From Paraburkholderia aromaticivorans (GTDB taxonomy: Bacteria > Pseudomonadota > Gammaproteobacteria > Burkholderiales > Burkholderiaceae), in NCBI RefSeq assembly GCF_012689525.1, contig NZ_CP051515.1, forward strand, positions 2,666,001 through 2,730,000: DNA of 64,000 bases, written 5' to 3'. Below the pieces are notes generated by a model. It searched no databases. It saw nothing but the letters and a program-made list of their open reading frames with translations, and was not told the origin of the DNA. Shown piece after piece: positions 50,825 through 60,115 of the stretch. The stretch's first letter is position 1, and the number at the start of each line of letters is the position of its first letter. Made by a program: the position numbers and the translations under genes.

Positions 50825-51589
50825 TCAGCCCCGGCCGACGAACGGCATCTTGCTCGCCATGATCGTCATGAACTGCACGTTTGCCGAGAGCGGCAGTTCC
50901 GCCATATGCAGCACGGCGTCCGCTACGTGCTGAACGTCCATCAGCGGCTCGACCGCGATCTCGCCGTTCGCCTGCGGCACGCCGCGCGCCATGCGTTCGG
51001 CCATTTCCGTCGCCGCATTGCCGATGTCGATCTGCCCACACACGATGTCGTATTTGCGGCCGTCGAGCGACACGGCTTTCGTGAGCCCAGTGATAGCGTG
51101 CTTGGTCGCGGTATAGGCAACGCTGTTCGGCCGCGGCGCATGCGCCGAGATGGAACCGTTATTGATGATGCGCCCGCCGCGCGGGCTCTGCGTTTTCATC
51201 AGACCGAAGGCCGCGCGCGTGCACAGGAACACGCCGGTGAGATTGGTGTCGACCACCGAGCGCCATTCGTCGATATCGAGTTCGTCGATATCGACGGGCG
51301 AACCGTTGCGACCCGCGTTGTTGAACAGCACGTCGAGCCGGCCGCGGCGCGCGCGGATCGTCTCGAACAACGCGGTGACGCTATCGGCGTTCGTGACGTC
51401 GCACGCCACGGCGAGCGCGTCGCCGCCGAGTTGCTGCGCTTCCTGAACGACGGCGTCGAGCGGCGCCTGACGACGGCCGGCCAGCACGACGCTATAACCG
51501 TGTTCCAGCAGCTTGAGCGCACACGCGCGGCCGATCCCGCTGCCCGCGCCCGTCACCAGCGCGACCTTCTTGATTCCCGTTTCCGTCAC
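50825..51589 (-). CDS. Short-chain dehydrogenase/reductase
   Basis: A 254-residue classical SDR. The cofactor motif [20 protein letters not shown] begins at residue 14, NNAG is at about 91, and the catalytic triad lies in [31 protein letters not shown] (Ser, Tyr, Lys). AGRRQ after the second strand favours NADP. The substrate is unknown. The start is GTG at 51589 with GGAG 7 bp upstream. It is divergent from the polysaccharide deacetylase gene. Confidence 0.9.
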   Translation of the reverse strand: MTETGIKKVALVTGAGSGIGRACALKLLEHGYSVVLAGRRQAPLDAVVQEAQQLGGDALAVACDVTNADSVTALFETIRARRGRLDVLFNNAGRNGSPVDIDELDIDEWRSVVDTNLTGVFLCTRAAFGLMKTQSPRGGRIINNGSISAHAPRPNSVAYTATKHAITGLTKAVSLDGRKYDIVCGQIDIGNAATEMAERMARGVPQANGEIAVEPLMDVQHVADAVLHMAELPLSANVQFMTIMASKMPFVGRG

Positions 51590-51808
51590 AGCAGGTCTCC
51601 TCGTAGTTCAGTTGATGCAGGGTGCAGACAGTCTGCGCGCGAACCGGCGCTCGCGGGGCGCCACGTCTTTCAGCTCGCTTTCATTATTTGCTGTTCCTGT
51701 CCGCGGACGGGTCGCGGCGCGCATCAATGGTATCGTTTGCTGTTGCGCGCCACGCGCGCGATTCAAGGCCTTCCCAGGAAGGAGGAAGGAAGACAGGAAG
51801 CACGCTTT

Positions 51809-52675
51809 ATGAAACAACTCTCCACGCCGCCGCATGGCGTCCACGATGCGCCGCCACGCCGCTGGCCGCAAACCGGCTATCCCGCGATGCTCACCGCCAC
51901 CGCCGCATGGCACGTAATCGTGCTGGCAGGATGGCTGGTCGCGCCCGCCGCATGGCCCTGGTGGCTGGCCGCGATCTTTGTGAATCACGCCATTTTCACG
52001 GTGGCCGGCCTGTTGCCGCGCACCTCGCTGCTCGGCCCGAACTGGACCCGCCTGCCGGCCGACTCACGCAACGCCGACGCGATCGCGCTGACCATCGACG
52101 ACGGTCCCGATCCGGCCGTCACGCCGCAAGTGCTGGACCTGCTCGACGCCTTCGGCGTGCGCGCCACTTTCTTCTGCATCGGCGCGATGGCGCAGCGTTA
52201 TCCGGAACTCACACGCGAGATCGTCGCCCGCGGCCATGCGCTCGAAAACCATTCGCAGGTGCACGTCCACACGTTTTCCGTGACGTTGCCGGGCGCCCTC
52301 ACGCGCGAGATCGACGCGGCGCAACGCACGCTCGAAGCCTTGGGCGGCGAACGGCCGATGTTCTTCCGCGCGCCGGCCGGGTTGCGCAACATCTTTCTCG
52401 AACCGGTCTTGCGCAAGCTCGATCTGCGGCTCGCGGCATGGACGCGGCGGGGCTACGACACGCGTGAGCGCGATCCTCAGGTGGTCACGCGGCGGCTGCT
52501 CGACGGCCTCGCGCCGCGCGACATTCTGCTGCTGCACGACGGCAACGCCGCCCTCACCGCGGAGGGCATGCCGTTGATCCTCGCGGTGCTGCCGCGTGTC
52601 ATCGACGCGGCGCGGCAACGGCATCTGCGTTTCGTGACGCTGCGCGAAGCGCGCGTGGACAACCGAGGCGCGTAG
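51809..52675 (+). CDS. Membrane-anchored polysaccharide deacetylase (NodB homology)
   Basis: A 288-residue enzyme with two N-terminal membrane helices (about 27-46 and 50-68). A NodB domain follows: ALTIDDGPDPAVTPQVLDLLDAFGVRATFFCIGAMAQRYPELTREIVARGHALENHSQVH contains the catalytic Asp and metal ligands. FFRAPAG and LLLHDGNAA are the later motifs. It removes acetyl groups from a cell-surface carbohydrate or lipid-linked sugar; anchoring suggests an envelope substrate. ATG at 51809 with AGGAAG upstream. The open frame to the left is shadow of the SDR gene. Confidence 0.9.
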   Translation: MKQLSTPPHGVHDAPPRRWPQTGYPAMLTATAAWHVIVLAGWLVAPAAWPWWLAAIFVNHAIFTVAGLLPRTSLLGPNWTRLPADSRNADAIALTIDDGPDPAVTPQVLDLLDAFGVRATFFCIGAMAQRYPELTREIVARGHALENHSQVHVHTFSVTLPGALTREIDAAQRTLEALGGERPMFFRAPAGLRNIFLEPVLRKLDLRLAAWTRRGYDTRERDPQVVTRRLLDGLAPRDILLLHDGNAALTAEGMPLILAVLPRVIDAARQRHLRFVTLREARVDNRGA

Positions 52676-52767
52676 ACGCGTACGTGCACAGCCCACTCAG
52701 CCCATGCGCGGTACACGTAACGCGGCTCGCGCGCCGTTCAACGCGAAGCGAAGCGCGCACACCACCG

Positions 52768-54180
52768 CTACATGCGGAAATCCGCCGCCATGTCTTCGTC
52801 CGTGCGCGCCTCGAGTTGGCCGCTGCGGCACGCCTTCAGGAACACGTCGTAATCGCGCTCCACCTGATCCGCGTAGGCCGTGGCATAGCCGGTGAGCGCC
52901 TCCGCGAACTGGTCGCCGCGGCCGATATACGCGCTGACTTCGATGGCCTGCCCGCTCGCCTTGGCATGCGCGCGCGCCATGATCCAGCCGCATAGCCGCG
53001 CATAGCCTTCCAGCAGGTCAATGTCGAACAACTCGATGTTCGCCGAGAGCTTCATATCGCGTAGCTGGCGGAAATAGAAATGCCGCCCGAGCGGCCCCGT
53101 CGCCCAACCGAGGAAAATATCGCTCGCGGCCTGCAGCATGCGCTGTCCCTGCACGACGCGTTCGCCCTCGTGCCTGGTGCCGGGCGACTTGTAGAACCGC
53201 GCGATCACCGAAGGCCGTGCCTCCTTCATTTGCACGAACAGCGGCTTACCCATGTGATCGACCATCAGCACCACCATGCAGCGCGTGCCGACGCTGCCCA
53301 CGCCCACCACCTTGAACACGATATCCTGCACGGTGAAATGACTGAGCAGTTCGCGCCGGTCATGCGACATCGTCTTCAGATACTCGCCCCACATGCGTTC
53401 GAGCATCTTGCGCGAATTCCCGGCTCTGAACGCTTCGGTCTCTTCCTCGGTGAACAGCGAGTTGGCACCGAGCACATGGAACAGCGCAGGCGGCGTGTCG
53501 CGGATCGTCCAGTGCTCGCCGTCGTGCTCCGCCATTTTCTCGAGCAGGTTCTCTTGCGTCCGGCTCGCGGCTTTTTCCATGCCGCGCCGCACGGCGCGGC
53601 GGCGTTCCGGCGTCAACGCCGTCTCCGCCATGCGGTCGAAGGTGATGCGGTCGTACCAGAGTTCGAGCGCGCCGCATTGCGCATATTGCGACATGCGATC
53701 GCGATACTCAGTGACCGCCGTCATTACGAGATTTTCCGCCGCGCCCCGGCTCAGACGCATATGACGCGCGGCGACGACGAGGCTCGCGGTCAGACGTTTC
53801 AGGTCCCACTCGAACGGCCCGACCGACACCTCGTCGAAGTCGTTCAGATCGAAGACGAGTTGCCGCTCGGGCGTGGCGAAGCCGCCGAAATTCATCAGAT
53901 GGCCGTCGCCGCATATCGGCATGGTCAGGCCGGAGTCGCGCACCTGGCTGAGGTCGTGCGCCTGCAGGATCGCGGTGCCGCGAAAAAACGTAAAAGGCGA
54001 GACGGCCATGCGCCCATAGCGCAGCGGCACGAGGTTGTGCACCCGACCCTCGCTGCTTTGCTTGAGCAACTCGACCGGGTCGCGCTGCAATTCGCCTATC
54101 GCCTTATGGCTCGAACGTTTCGAATGCTCGCGAGCGGCACGGCCCCGGGCCTCCCGTTCGGCGATGGTGCTGGCTTTCAT
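52768..54180 (-). CDS. DUF2252 family protein (kinase-like fold)
   Basis: A 470-residue cytoplasmic protein. Hallmarks of DUF2252 are RYGRMAVSPFTFFRGTAILQAHDL, CGDGHLMNFGGFATPERQLVFDLNDFDEVSVGPFEWDLKRLTASLVVAAR and the later VQMKEARPSVIARF. GDGHLMNFG and DFDE resemble the catalytic and metal loops of aminoglycoside-phosphotransferase-like kinases, so a phosphotransferase activity is plausible but unproven. The start is ATG at 54180; the extension to 54276 is not supported. It lies 89 bp from the end of the beta-barrel gene. Confidence 0.9.
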   Translation of the reverse strand: MKASTIAEREARGRAAREHSKRSSHKAIGELQRDPVELLKQSSEGRVHNLVPLRYGRMAVSPFTFFRGTAILQAHDLSQVRDSGLTMPICGDGHLMNFGGFATPERQLVFDLNDFDEVSVGPFEWDLKRLTASLVVAARHMRLSRGAAENLVMTAVTEYRDRMSQYAQCGALELWYDRITFDRMAETALTPERRRAVRRGMEKAASRTQENLLEKMAEHDGEHWTIRDTPPALFHVLGANSLFTEEETEAFRAGNSRKMLERMWGEYLKTMSHDRRELLSHFTVQDIVFKVVGVGSVGTRCMVVLMVDHMGKPLFVQMKEARPSVIARFYKSPGTRHEGERVVQGQRMLQAASDIFLGWATGPLGRHFYFRQLRDMKLSANIELFDIDLLEGYARLCGWIMARAHAKASGQAIEVSAYIGRGDQFAEALTGYATAYADQVERDYDVFLKACRSGQLEARTDEDMAADFRM

Positions 54181-54269
54181 GCTCTTCTCCGTTTTTCTGA
54201 GGCTTGAGTAGCGGTTCGAGAGACTGCTTCTGCGGGCACGACAACATCCGACGTCTGGCGCGTGAGCCC

Positions 54270-55283
54270 TCACCAACGATAGCCCACACCGCCGAAAATC
54301 ACATCCGAATCGCGATCATAGCGGGTCACGACGCGGTTCCATTCGAGTCGCGCGTTCCAGTGGTCAGTCAGGCGATACGAGCCGGCGATCGTGACGAGGC
54401 CGGAGAACTTGCCGGCGCCCGGCCCTGGCGTCGCGCTATTTTCGTTCTCGTTGATCGCATAGTAGGCGCCGAGGCCGACCGCCAGCGAAACCTTGTCGTC
54501 GAGAAACGCGCGAGTGGCCCACAACTGGCTCGTCAGGCCATCGCGCCGCGCCGCCTTGCTGCTGCCCTCGTGAAGATAGCCGACTGTCACGTCGAGATAC
54601 TTCGCGAGGCCGCGCCGGTACTCGATCGCGCCGCCCAGCGCGCTCGGCGAACTGGTCGAATTGACGATGGTTTTGCCGAGATACACCGCTACTTCGTTAT
54701 CGGTGACCTTGTGGGTGCTGCCGCTCGCCCAGTCGCGCGGACCGGGCGAACCCGGCGCGTCGAGCTGATAGCCGACACCGAACATCACGCCGCTTGAATC
54801 CGGTCCGCGCTGAACGTGCACGCGATTCAACTGGAGCTGCGTGATCCAGCGGTTCGACGCGTAGTACGCGGCACGGACGCTGTACACCACGCCCCAGCCG
54901 TGCGTGTTGGAATAACTGCCGCCCTGCTCGGCAGTGGTCGTATCGAAGTAGCGATATGGGCCGACGCCCGCTTGCAGGACGAACTGCGGACTACCGACGG
55001 GAATGCGCGCCCACAACTGGATCATCTGGCCGTCGCGGTGATGATCGGGAATATGCCCTTCGTTGAGCCACGTGAAGCTCGCGGCGAAATATTGCCCCAA
55101 GCCTTCCTGATAGTTGAAGGCCCACGTATAGGTGTTAATACTGCTCGCGCGCGAGCCGCCGCCGAACAGCGAAAATTCCTGAGCGTGACTGAGGGTGGAA
55201 TTGAACAGCAGGCCGAGTCCCGTAACGCAGGCCGCCGCCTTGGGAACCAGACGGCGTCGAGCAGCAGATGTCCGAGTCCGCAT
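54270..55283 (-). CDS. Outer-membrane beta-barrel protein of unknown function
   Basis: A 337-residue protein. A signal peptide ends NSTLSHAQ near residue 35. Alternating strands rich in aromatic and polar residues fill the rest: INTYTWAFNYQEGLGQYFAASFTWLNEGHIPDHHRDG, VLQAGVGPYRYFDT, GWGVVYSVRAAYYASNRWITQLQLNRVHV. It ends in the strand DVIFGGVGYRW with a terminal aromatic residue, the usual assembly signal for barrels. I do not recognise a named family. The ATG at 55283 has GGAGAA 8 bp upstream; the extension to 55373 lacks a good start. Confidence 0.8.
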   Translation of the reverse strand: MRTRTSAARRRLVPKAAACVTGLGLLFNSTLSHAQEFSLFGGGSRASSINTYTWAFNYQEGLGQYFAASFTWLNEGHIPDHHRDGQMIQLWARIPVGSPQFVLQAGVGPYRYFDTTTAEQGGSYSNTHGWGVVYSVRAAYYASNRWITQLQLNRVHVQRGPDSSGVMFGVGYQLDAPGSPGPRDWASGSTHKVTDNEVAVYLGKTIVNSTSSPSALGGAIEYRRGLAKYLDVTVGYLHEGSSKAARRDGLTSQLWATRAFLDDKVSLAVGLGAYYAINENENSATPGPGAGKFSGLVTIAGSYRLTDHWNARLEWNRVVTRYDRDSDVIFGGVGYRW

Positions 55284-55720
55284 GTGGGATTCTTCTCCGG
55301 TTGAGTCGCTAGTGCTGTCAATGTTCATGACCGACCATGATTGACGGAGATTCGTGATGCAGCAAGGCGTCACACGGGAATGACCGTCGATACGGACTGT
55401 TCGTCATGCTAGCAGACCGATCGGTAAAAAGGTTACGTATCCGTTTTGCATCAGCGGCATATTGGCTCGCGTTTTTTACCGGGCTCGGCAAATACAAGTT
55501 GCAATTGCAACGATCGCAAAACGCGGACAAATCACCGGCACCTATTCAAAAACTAACCGATTGGTGAATTTTTTGGTGTTTCATCCGGGCGAGCACTTCA
55601 GCAACGGAGAATTTAGCCGTTTACCCATACATGCAAAAAATTTTGTGACGCACCAGAAAAGTCCTTGAAATAGGAGCTGCTCTGATCGACCGTGCGCCGC
55701 GCAAGATAATCGGAGAGAGT
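55284..55720. promoter_or_regulatory. 437-bp AT-richer divergent region upstream of motA, with palindromes
   Basis: No gene is seen. The region contains a perfect 14-bp palindrome, GTTGCAATTGCAAC (55498-55511), and an ACCGATCGGT dyad (55416-55425) resembling TetR-type sites. It is clearly AT-richer than the coding DNA around it and must carry the motAB and beta-barrel promoters. Confidence 0.5.
55498..55511. promoter_or_regulatory. 14-bp perfect palindrome GTTGCAATTGCAAC
   Basis: A candidate operator 210 bp before the motA start. Symmetry is perfect over 14 bp; the binding protein is unknown. Confidence 0.45.
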
Positions 55721-56590
55721 ATGTTTGTTGCAATCGGGTGGCTTCTGGTGATCGGTTCTGTGATCGGTAGTTTTGTCGGCGTGGGTGGGCACCTGCTGGC
55801 GCTCCTCCAGCCGTTCGAATTACTCTGTATTTTCGGTGCGGCAATCGGCGCATTTGTCGTGAGCAATCCGACTTCCACGCTGAAGAAAACCATCAAGGCG
55901 ATTCCGTCATGTTTCAAAGGCGGCGGCTACACGAAGGAAAAATATCTGGAGCTGATCGCGCTGCTCTATGAATTGCTTCAGAAGGCGCGCAAGGAAGGCA
56001 TGATGTCGCTCGAAGCCGATGTGGGCGCGCCGGAAGAAAGCGTGATTTTCCAGAAGTATTCGCACGTGCTGGAGGACCATCATCTGCTCGACTTCATCGT
56101 CGATTATCTGCGCATGATGTCCGGCGGCAACGTGAACGTACTCGAAGTGCAGGACCTGATGGACGAGGAACTGGCCACGCATCACGCGGAAGCGTCGGTC
56201 GCGGCCAACGCCATTCAGAAAATGGCCGACGGCTTGCCCGCCTTCGGTATCGTCGCCGCGGTCATGGGCGTCGTTCACACCATGGGTTCGGTCGGCGCAC
56301 CGCCTGCCGTGCTCGGCGAGATGATCGCCGGCGCGCTGGTCGGCACGTTCCTCGGCATTCTGCTCGCGTACGGCTTTATCGGTCCCCTGGCCGATTTGCT
56401 CAACGCCAAAGGCCGCGCTGAAGCCAAGCCGTACCAGTGCGTGAAGGCGGTGCTGCTCGCCTCGCTATCCGGCTACGCGCCGCCGATCGCTGTCGAGTTC
56501 GGCCGCAAGGTGCTGTTCACCGCCGACCGTCCGAGCTTCCAGGAACTCGACGACGCCGTGCGCGCCACCAAGATGCCGAAGTCGGCCTGA
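55721..56590 (+). CDS. motA: Flagellar stator protein MotA
   Basis: A 289-residue inner-membrane stator subunit with four helices. It forms the proton channel with MotB and pushes on FliG through its cytoplasmic loop. R90 and E98, the torque-contact residues, fall at the same numbers as in E. coli within LLQKARKEGMMSLEAD. The channel-lining proline is in LPAFGIVAAVMGVVHTMGSVG. GGAGAG lies 3 bp before the ATG. motB follows 11 bp later. No chemotaxis or other flagellar gene is in the window. Confidence 0.95.
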   Translation: MFVAIGWLLVIGSVIGSFVGVGGHLLALLQPFELLCIFGAAIGAFVVSNPTSTLKKTIKAIPSCFKGGGYTKEKYLELIALLYELLQKARKEGMMSLEADVGAPEESVIFQKYSHVLEDHHLLDFIVDYLRMMSGGNVNVLEVQDLMDEELATHHAEASVAANAIQKMADGLPAFGIVAAVMGVVHTMGSVGAPPAVLGEMIAGALVGTFLGILLAYGFIGPLADLLNAKGRAEAKPYQCVKAVLLASLSGYAPPIAVEFGRKVLFTADRPSFQELDDAVRATKMPKSA

Positions 56591-56601
56591 CGCGGAGCGG
56601 C

Positions 56602-57594
56602 ATGATGAGCGAAAGAAGATCGCGCGCCTCGCAGGAGGAACAGGCGCCGGCGCCGGTGATCGTGCGCCGTTCGAGAAAAGGCGGCGACCACGGCGCCCAT
56701 CACGGCGGCGCATGGAAGATCGCCTACGCCGATTTCGTCACCGCGATGATGGCGTTCTTCCTGCTGATGTGGCTGCTCGGCTCTACATCGAAGTACGACA
56801 AGCAGGGTATCGAGGATTATTTCAACACGCCGCTGTCGAGCCTGCTCGGCGGCAACGAAGGCACGGCCGCCGCGCGTCCGAGCGTGGTGCAAGGCGGCGG
56901 TCGCGACATCTCCGATACGCGGCCCGCGGTCGGCAAGAAAAGCCAGACCGAACCGACACCGCCCGCCGCGGCCACGCCGTCGGTGACGCCGTCCGATGCG
57001 GCGCGCCTCGAGCAACTGAAGGCGAAGCTCACCGCGCTGATTGAGCAGACTCCCACATTGAAGGCGTTCAAGGATCAGATCCGCATCTCGATCACGAACG
57101 AAGGGCTGCGTATCGAGATCGTCGATTCGCAGAACCGGCCGATGTTCCCTTCTGGCAGTTCGAAGCTGCAACCGTACGCGGTGACGATCCTCACGCAGAT
57201 CGGCTCAGCGCTGAACGACGTCGACAACCGCATTTCGATTGCCGGCCATACGGATGCGGTGCCGTACACCGCGGGCCCGGAAGGCTACTCGAACTGGGAG
57301 CTGTCGTCCGAACGCGCGAACGCCGCGCGCCGCTCGCTGGTCGCCGGCGGCATGCATGGCGAAAAGCTGCTGCAGGTTCGCGGACTGGCCGACGTATTGC
57401 CGCTGAACAGCCATGTCGCCGATGAACCGACCAATCGGCGCATCAGCATCCTCGTATTGAACAAGGCCGCGGAACTAGCCTTCTTTCACGATGGCGGACG
57501 CACCGCGATCGACGAAGCCACGCCGGCAAGTTCAGCCATTCCCGCAGTGGTCGAACGCTTGCAGCCGGTGAACGGTTCGCATAGCACGCCGTAG
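56602..57594 (+). CDS. motB: Flagellar stator protein MotB
   Basis: A 330-residue protein anchoring the stator to peptidoglycan. The single helix near 38-59 contains the proton-carrying aspartate, YADFVTAMMAFFLLMWLLG (Asp44). A Pro/Thr-rich linker and plug region follow. The OmpA-like peptidoglycan-binding domain has SIAGHTDAVPYTAGPEGYSNWELSSERANAARRSLVAGGM and DEPTNRRISILVL. It starts at ATG 56602 (a second ATG follows directly) with GGAG upstream. It is cotranscribed with motA. Confidence 0.95.
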   Translation: MMSERRSRASQEEQAPAPVIVRRSRKGGDHGAHHGGAWKIAYADFVTAMMAFFLLMWLLGSTSKYDKQGIEDYFNTPLSSLLGGNEGTAAARPSVVQGGGRDISDTRPAVGKKSQTEPTPPAAATPSVTPSDAARLEQLKAKLTALIEQTPTLKAFKDQIRISITNEGLRIEIVDSQNRPMFPSGSSKLQPYAVTILTQIGSALNDVDNRISIAGHTDAVPYTAGPEGYSNWELSSERANAARRSLVAGGMHGEKLLQVRGLADVLPLNSHVADEPTNRRISILVLNKAAELAFFHDGGRTAIDEATPASSAIPAVVERLQPVNGSHSTP

Positions 57595-57680
57595 TATTTT
57601 TCGGCCTCGCGTCCGATAGATTTGGCGCGTGCGCTCGATAACGCACATTGCAAGGCACCTGTGTGGTTAAAATCGAACGC

Positions 57681-58364
57681 ATGCGCCCTGCCCTTTCCGA
57701 GCAACGGGAGCCCGAACTTCCGCTGCATACGCCCAGTGTATCGTCGGTGACACTCGCCGCGATCATCGCCATCATTGCGTGGATTTCGATCGTCGCGCAA
57801 GCCGAGATCACGATCGATCGCACGCTTGCTCGCGGGCTGACCGTGCTCGACGGCATCGCCCGCATGAGCAGTTACCTCACCAATCTGACGGTGCTCGCCT
57901 GCGCGATCTGTTTTACCTGTGTGGCCTTGCGTGGGCACAGATCGGCGCCCGCGCGGTTTTTCCGGCAACCTACCGTCGTCACCGCTGTGGTGGTATATAT
58001 GGCGTTCGTCGGGATCGCCTACAACCTGCTGTTGCGAGGTTACTGGACGCCCACGGCATTCCGGCTGCTGCTCAACGAATCGCTCCACAGTGTCTTGCCC
58101 ATGCTCGCGGCGCTTTACTGGGTGCTGTTCGTGCCGCGCTTTCATCTGAAGCTGCGGCATTGTCTGTTGTGGCTGGTGTATCCGCTGACTTACCTCGGCG
58201 TGACCTTCTGGCGCGGGAGTTCGTCGGATTTCTACCCCTATCCGTTCATCAATGTCGAGAGGCTCGGGTTCAGGCACGCCGCGGTGAATTCGGCGTTGCT
58301 GTTCGGCGGCTTCCTTATGTTGATGGCCATATTCGCGGGGATCAATTCCCGGCGGCGGCACTGA
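57681..58364 (+). CDS. Pr6Pr family (FAR-17a/AIG1-like) membrane protein
   Basis: A 227-residue protein with six hydrophobic helices. The conserved pattern for Pr6Pr is visible: ARMSSYLTNLTVLACAICFTCVAL, VVYMAFVGIAYNLLLRGYW, LLNESLHSVLPMLAALYWVLFVPR and LVYPLTYLGVTFWRGSSSDFYPYPFINV. Relatives include androgen-inducible FAR-17a-like esterases in eukaryotes, but the bacterial role is unknown. The ATG at 57681 is preferred; TTG at 57648 and GTG at 57663 are alternatives. It follows motB by 86 bp and is probably unrelated to motility. Confidence 0.82.
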   Translation: MRPALSEQREPELPLHTPSVSSVTLAAIIAIIAWISIVAQAEITIDRTLARGLTVLDGIARMSSYLTNLTVLACAICFTCVALRGHRSAPARFFRQPTVVTAVVVYMAFVGIAYNLLLRGYWTPTAFRLLLNESLHSVLPMLAALYWVLFVPRFHLKLRHCLLWLVYPLTYLGVTFWRGSSSDFYPYPFINVERLGFRHAAVNSALLFGGFLMLMAIFAGINSRRRH

Positions 58365-58532
58365 GCGCCAGTCTGGCGCCGCCTGTTCGGCCTTTTCCGT
58401 CGGGCGCGCTTCTTGCGCCCTGTCTGGTGGACGTAAGCCGCGCTTTTCGGCGCGGCGTGCGCGAGACCTTGGTGTGGCCGCGTTGCGATCGCAATGGCTC
58501 ACACGTAAATTTGACAATGGGAGCAAAAACGT

Positions 58533-58820
58533 ATGGACACCAATTCGGCAGCTAACACAGCGGAAGGCGCAGTCAAGGAAGTCGCGGGCAAGGTTCAGGG
58601 CGCGGTCGGCGACGTGCTGGGCGATACCGGCACGCAACTGGCCGGCAAGGCGAAAGAGCTCAGTGGCAAGGCCCAGCAACTGGCCGCGAGCACAACGAGT
58701 CTCGTGCGTGAGACCACGGCGGAAAGCCCCTTCACCGCGATCGCGGTAGTCGCGCTCGCCGGTTTCGTGGCTGGCGCGCTGTGGGCACACGGTGCTGCGG
58801 GACGCGACTATCGCCGTTAA
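58533..58820 (+). CDS. CsbD-like stress protein with C-terminal membrane helix
   Basis: A 95-residue protein. The N-terminal half, NTAEGAVKEVAGKVQGAVGDVLGDTGTQLAGKAKELSGKAQQL, is a CsbD-like amphipathic repeat of the kind found in general stress proteins. The C-terminus has a glycine-zipper membrane segment, IAVVALAGFVAGALWAHG, as in ElaB/YqjD ribosome-anchoring proteins. The combination suggests a stress-induced, inner-membrane-attached protein. GGAG lies 8 bp before the ATG. Confidence 0.8.
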   Translation: MDTNSAANTAEGAVKEVAGKVQGAVGDVLGDTGTQLAGKAKELSGKAQQLAASTTSLVRETTAESPFTAIAVVALAGFVAGALWAHGAAGRDYRR

Positions 58821-58840
58821 TTTTCGACGCGGCTGACCAT

Positions 58841-58868
58841 CGGGCGATCTGCTTCAGCCGATCGCCCG
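58841..58868. terminator. Bidirectional terminator between the CsbD-like gene and xthA
   Basis: CGGGCGATC / GATCGCCCG, a perfect 9-bp stem with a 10-nt loop, then TTT. It lies between converging stops. Confidence 0.7.
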
Positions 58869-58917
58869 TTTCGCGTTTATGCACCAACCGTTTGTGCACT
58901 ACCGCTTATCCACGCCT

Positions 58918-59730
58918 TTACGCGCCGCTTTTCTTGCGGCGCCCCGCGCCCATCTCCAATTCGACCCACGTCGGCGCATGATCGCTCGCGTGCGGCTCGC
59001 CCCGCACCCAGCGGTCGACGCCCGCATCGCGCAAGCGCGGCGCGAGGTCGGCGCTCAGCAGCAGATGGTCGATGCGCAAGCCGGAGTTCGTGTCCCAATG
59101 CCGGCGGAAATAGTCCCAGAAGGTGTAGACGCGCTCGTCGCCGACATGCGTTCGCAGCGCGTCGGTCCAGCCTTGCGCGAGCAGCCGCTGGTAACGCTCG
59201 CGGCTCTCGGGTTGCAGTAGCGCGTCCTTCAGCCAGGAACGGGGGTTGTAGATGTCTTCGTCGGTGGGAACCACGTTGAAGTCGCCGGCCAGCACGACCG
59301 GATGGGCGCTCTTGTATAGCTTCGCCGCGTGCTTGATGAAATGGTCGAACCACGCCAGCTTGTAGTCGAACTTGGGGCCCGGTTGCGGATTGCCGTTCGG
59401 CAGATAGAGGCACGCCACCAGCACGCCGCCGACAGCTGCTTCGAGGTAGCGGCTGTGCGTGTCGTCCTCGAAACCGGGCAGGCCGCGACGGCTCTCCAGC
59501 GGCGCTTCGCCTTTGGACAGGATCGCCACGCCGTTCCATGCGCTCTGCCCTTGCCAGATCGCGCTGTAGCCCGCATCGCGCAGTTGCTCGACGGGAAACG
59601 CGCTGTCCACCGCTTTGAGTTCCTGCAGACAGACAATGTCGGGCGCCTCGCGTTCGAGCCAATGCAGCAGCGCCGGCAGGCGCGAGCGGATACCGTTGAT
59701 GTTGAAGGTCGCGATTCGAAGCCGGGCCAC
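58918..59730 (-). CDS. xthA: Exodeoxyribonuclease III
   Basis: A 270-residue AP endonuclease/3' exonuclease of base-excision repair. Motifs are RIATFNINGIRSRLPALLHWL, IVCLQELKA (metal Glu), LAGDFNVVPTDEDIYNP (Asp/Asn), SGLRIDHLLLS and ASDHAPTWVEL (catalytic Asp-His). The start is GTG at 59730, with GGAGG 7 bp upstream. A TTG at 59748 would add six residues but lacks a ribosome site. It lies 24 bp after the small gene ending at 59755. Confidence 0.94.
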   Translation of the reverse strand: MARLRIATFNINGIRSRLPALLHWLEREAPDIVCLQELKAVDSAFPVEQLRDAGYSAIWQGQSAWNGVAILSKGEAPLESRRGLPGFEDDTHSRYLEAAVGGVLVACLYLPNGNPQPGPKFDYKLAWFDHFIKHAAKLYKSAHPVVLAGDFNVVPTDEDIYNPRSWLKDALLQPESRERYQRLLAQGWTDALRTHVGDERVYTFWDYFRRHWDTNSGLRIDHLLLSADLAPRLRDAGVDRWVRGEPHASDHAPTWVELEMGAGRRKKSGA

Positions 59731-59754
59731 GGCATGTCCTCCCTGCAAGGCGTC

Positions 59755-59973
59755 CTATTGCGCAGCCGCGTCGCACCACTCCATCGCCCAGGACTTCGCG
59801 CATGAAATGGCATCGGCCTGGTCGGAAAAGGCGTCGATGTCGCCGGAATCATGCGACTGGACGCGCTCGTTTTTGCGCGGCACGCGAGTGATCTTCGCTC
59901 TCGCATAGTAGAGGCCGTCGTCTGCGTGGCGGGCGCGGCAATCGATATGGAAATGCCGGTAGTCGAACTGCAT
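59755..59973 (-). CDS. Small soluble protein of unknown function
   Basis: A 72-residue protein, MQFDYRHFHIDCRARHADDG followed by LYYARAKITRVPRKNERVQSHDSGD and a helical end rich in acidic and aromatic residues. It looks like a single small beta-plus-helix domain. AAAGGAGAG lies 4 bp before the ATG, a strong ribosome site that supports translation. It precedes xthA on the same strand. Family not recognised. Confidence 0.7.
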   Translation of the reverse strand: MQFDYRHFHIDCRARHADDGLYYARAKITRVPRKNERVQSHDSGDIDAFSDQADAISCAKSWAMEWCDAAAQ

Positions 59974-60115
59974 TCGCTCTCCTTTGAACGCGCTTCACTT
60001 TATCTGCCGTAGCATTGCTTATACCCGGGCGCTGGCTCACAGACGGCCGCTCACGCACGCCGGCTCGCGTGCGTGATTGCCGTTGTTGTGAGCCGGTGTG
60101 TACAGTCCGCGCGAC

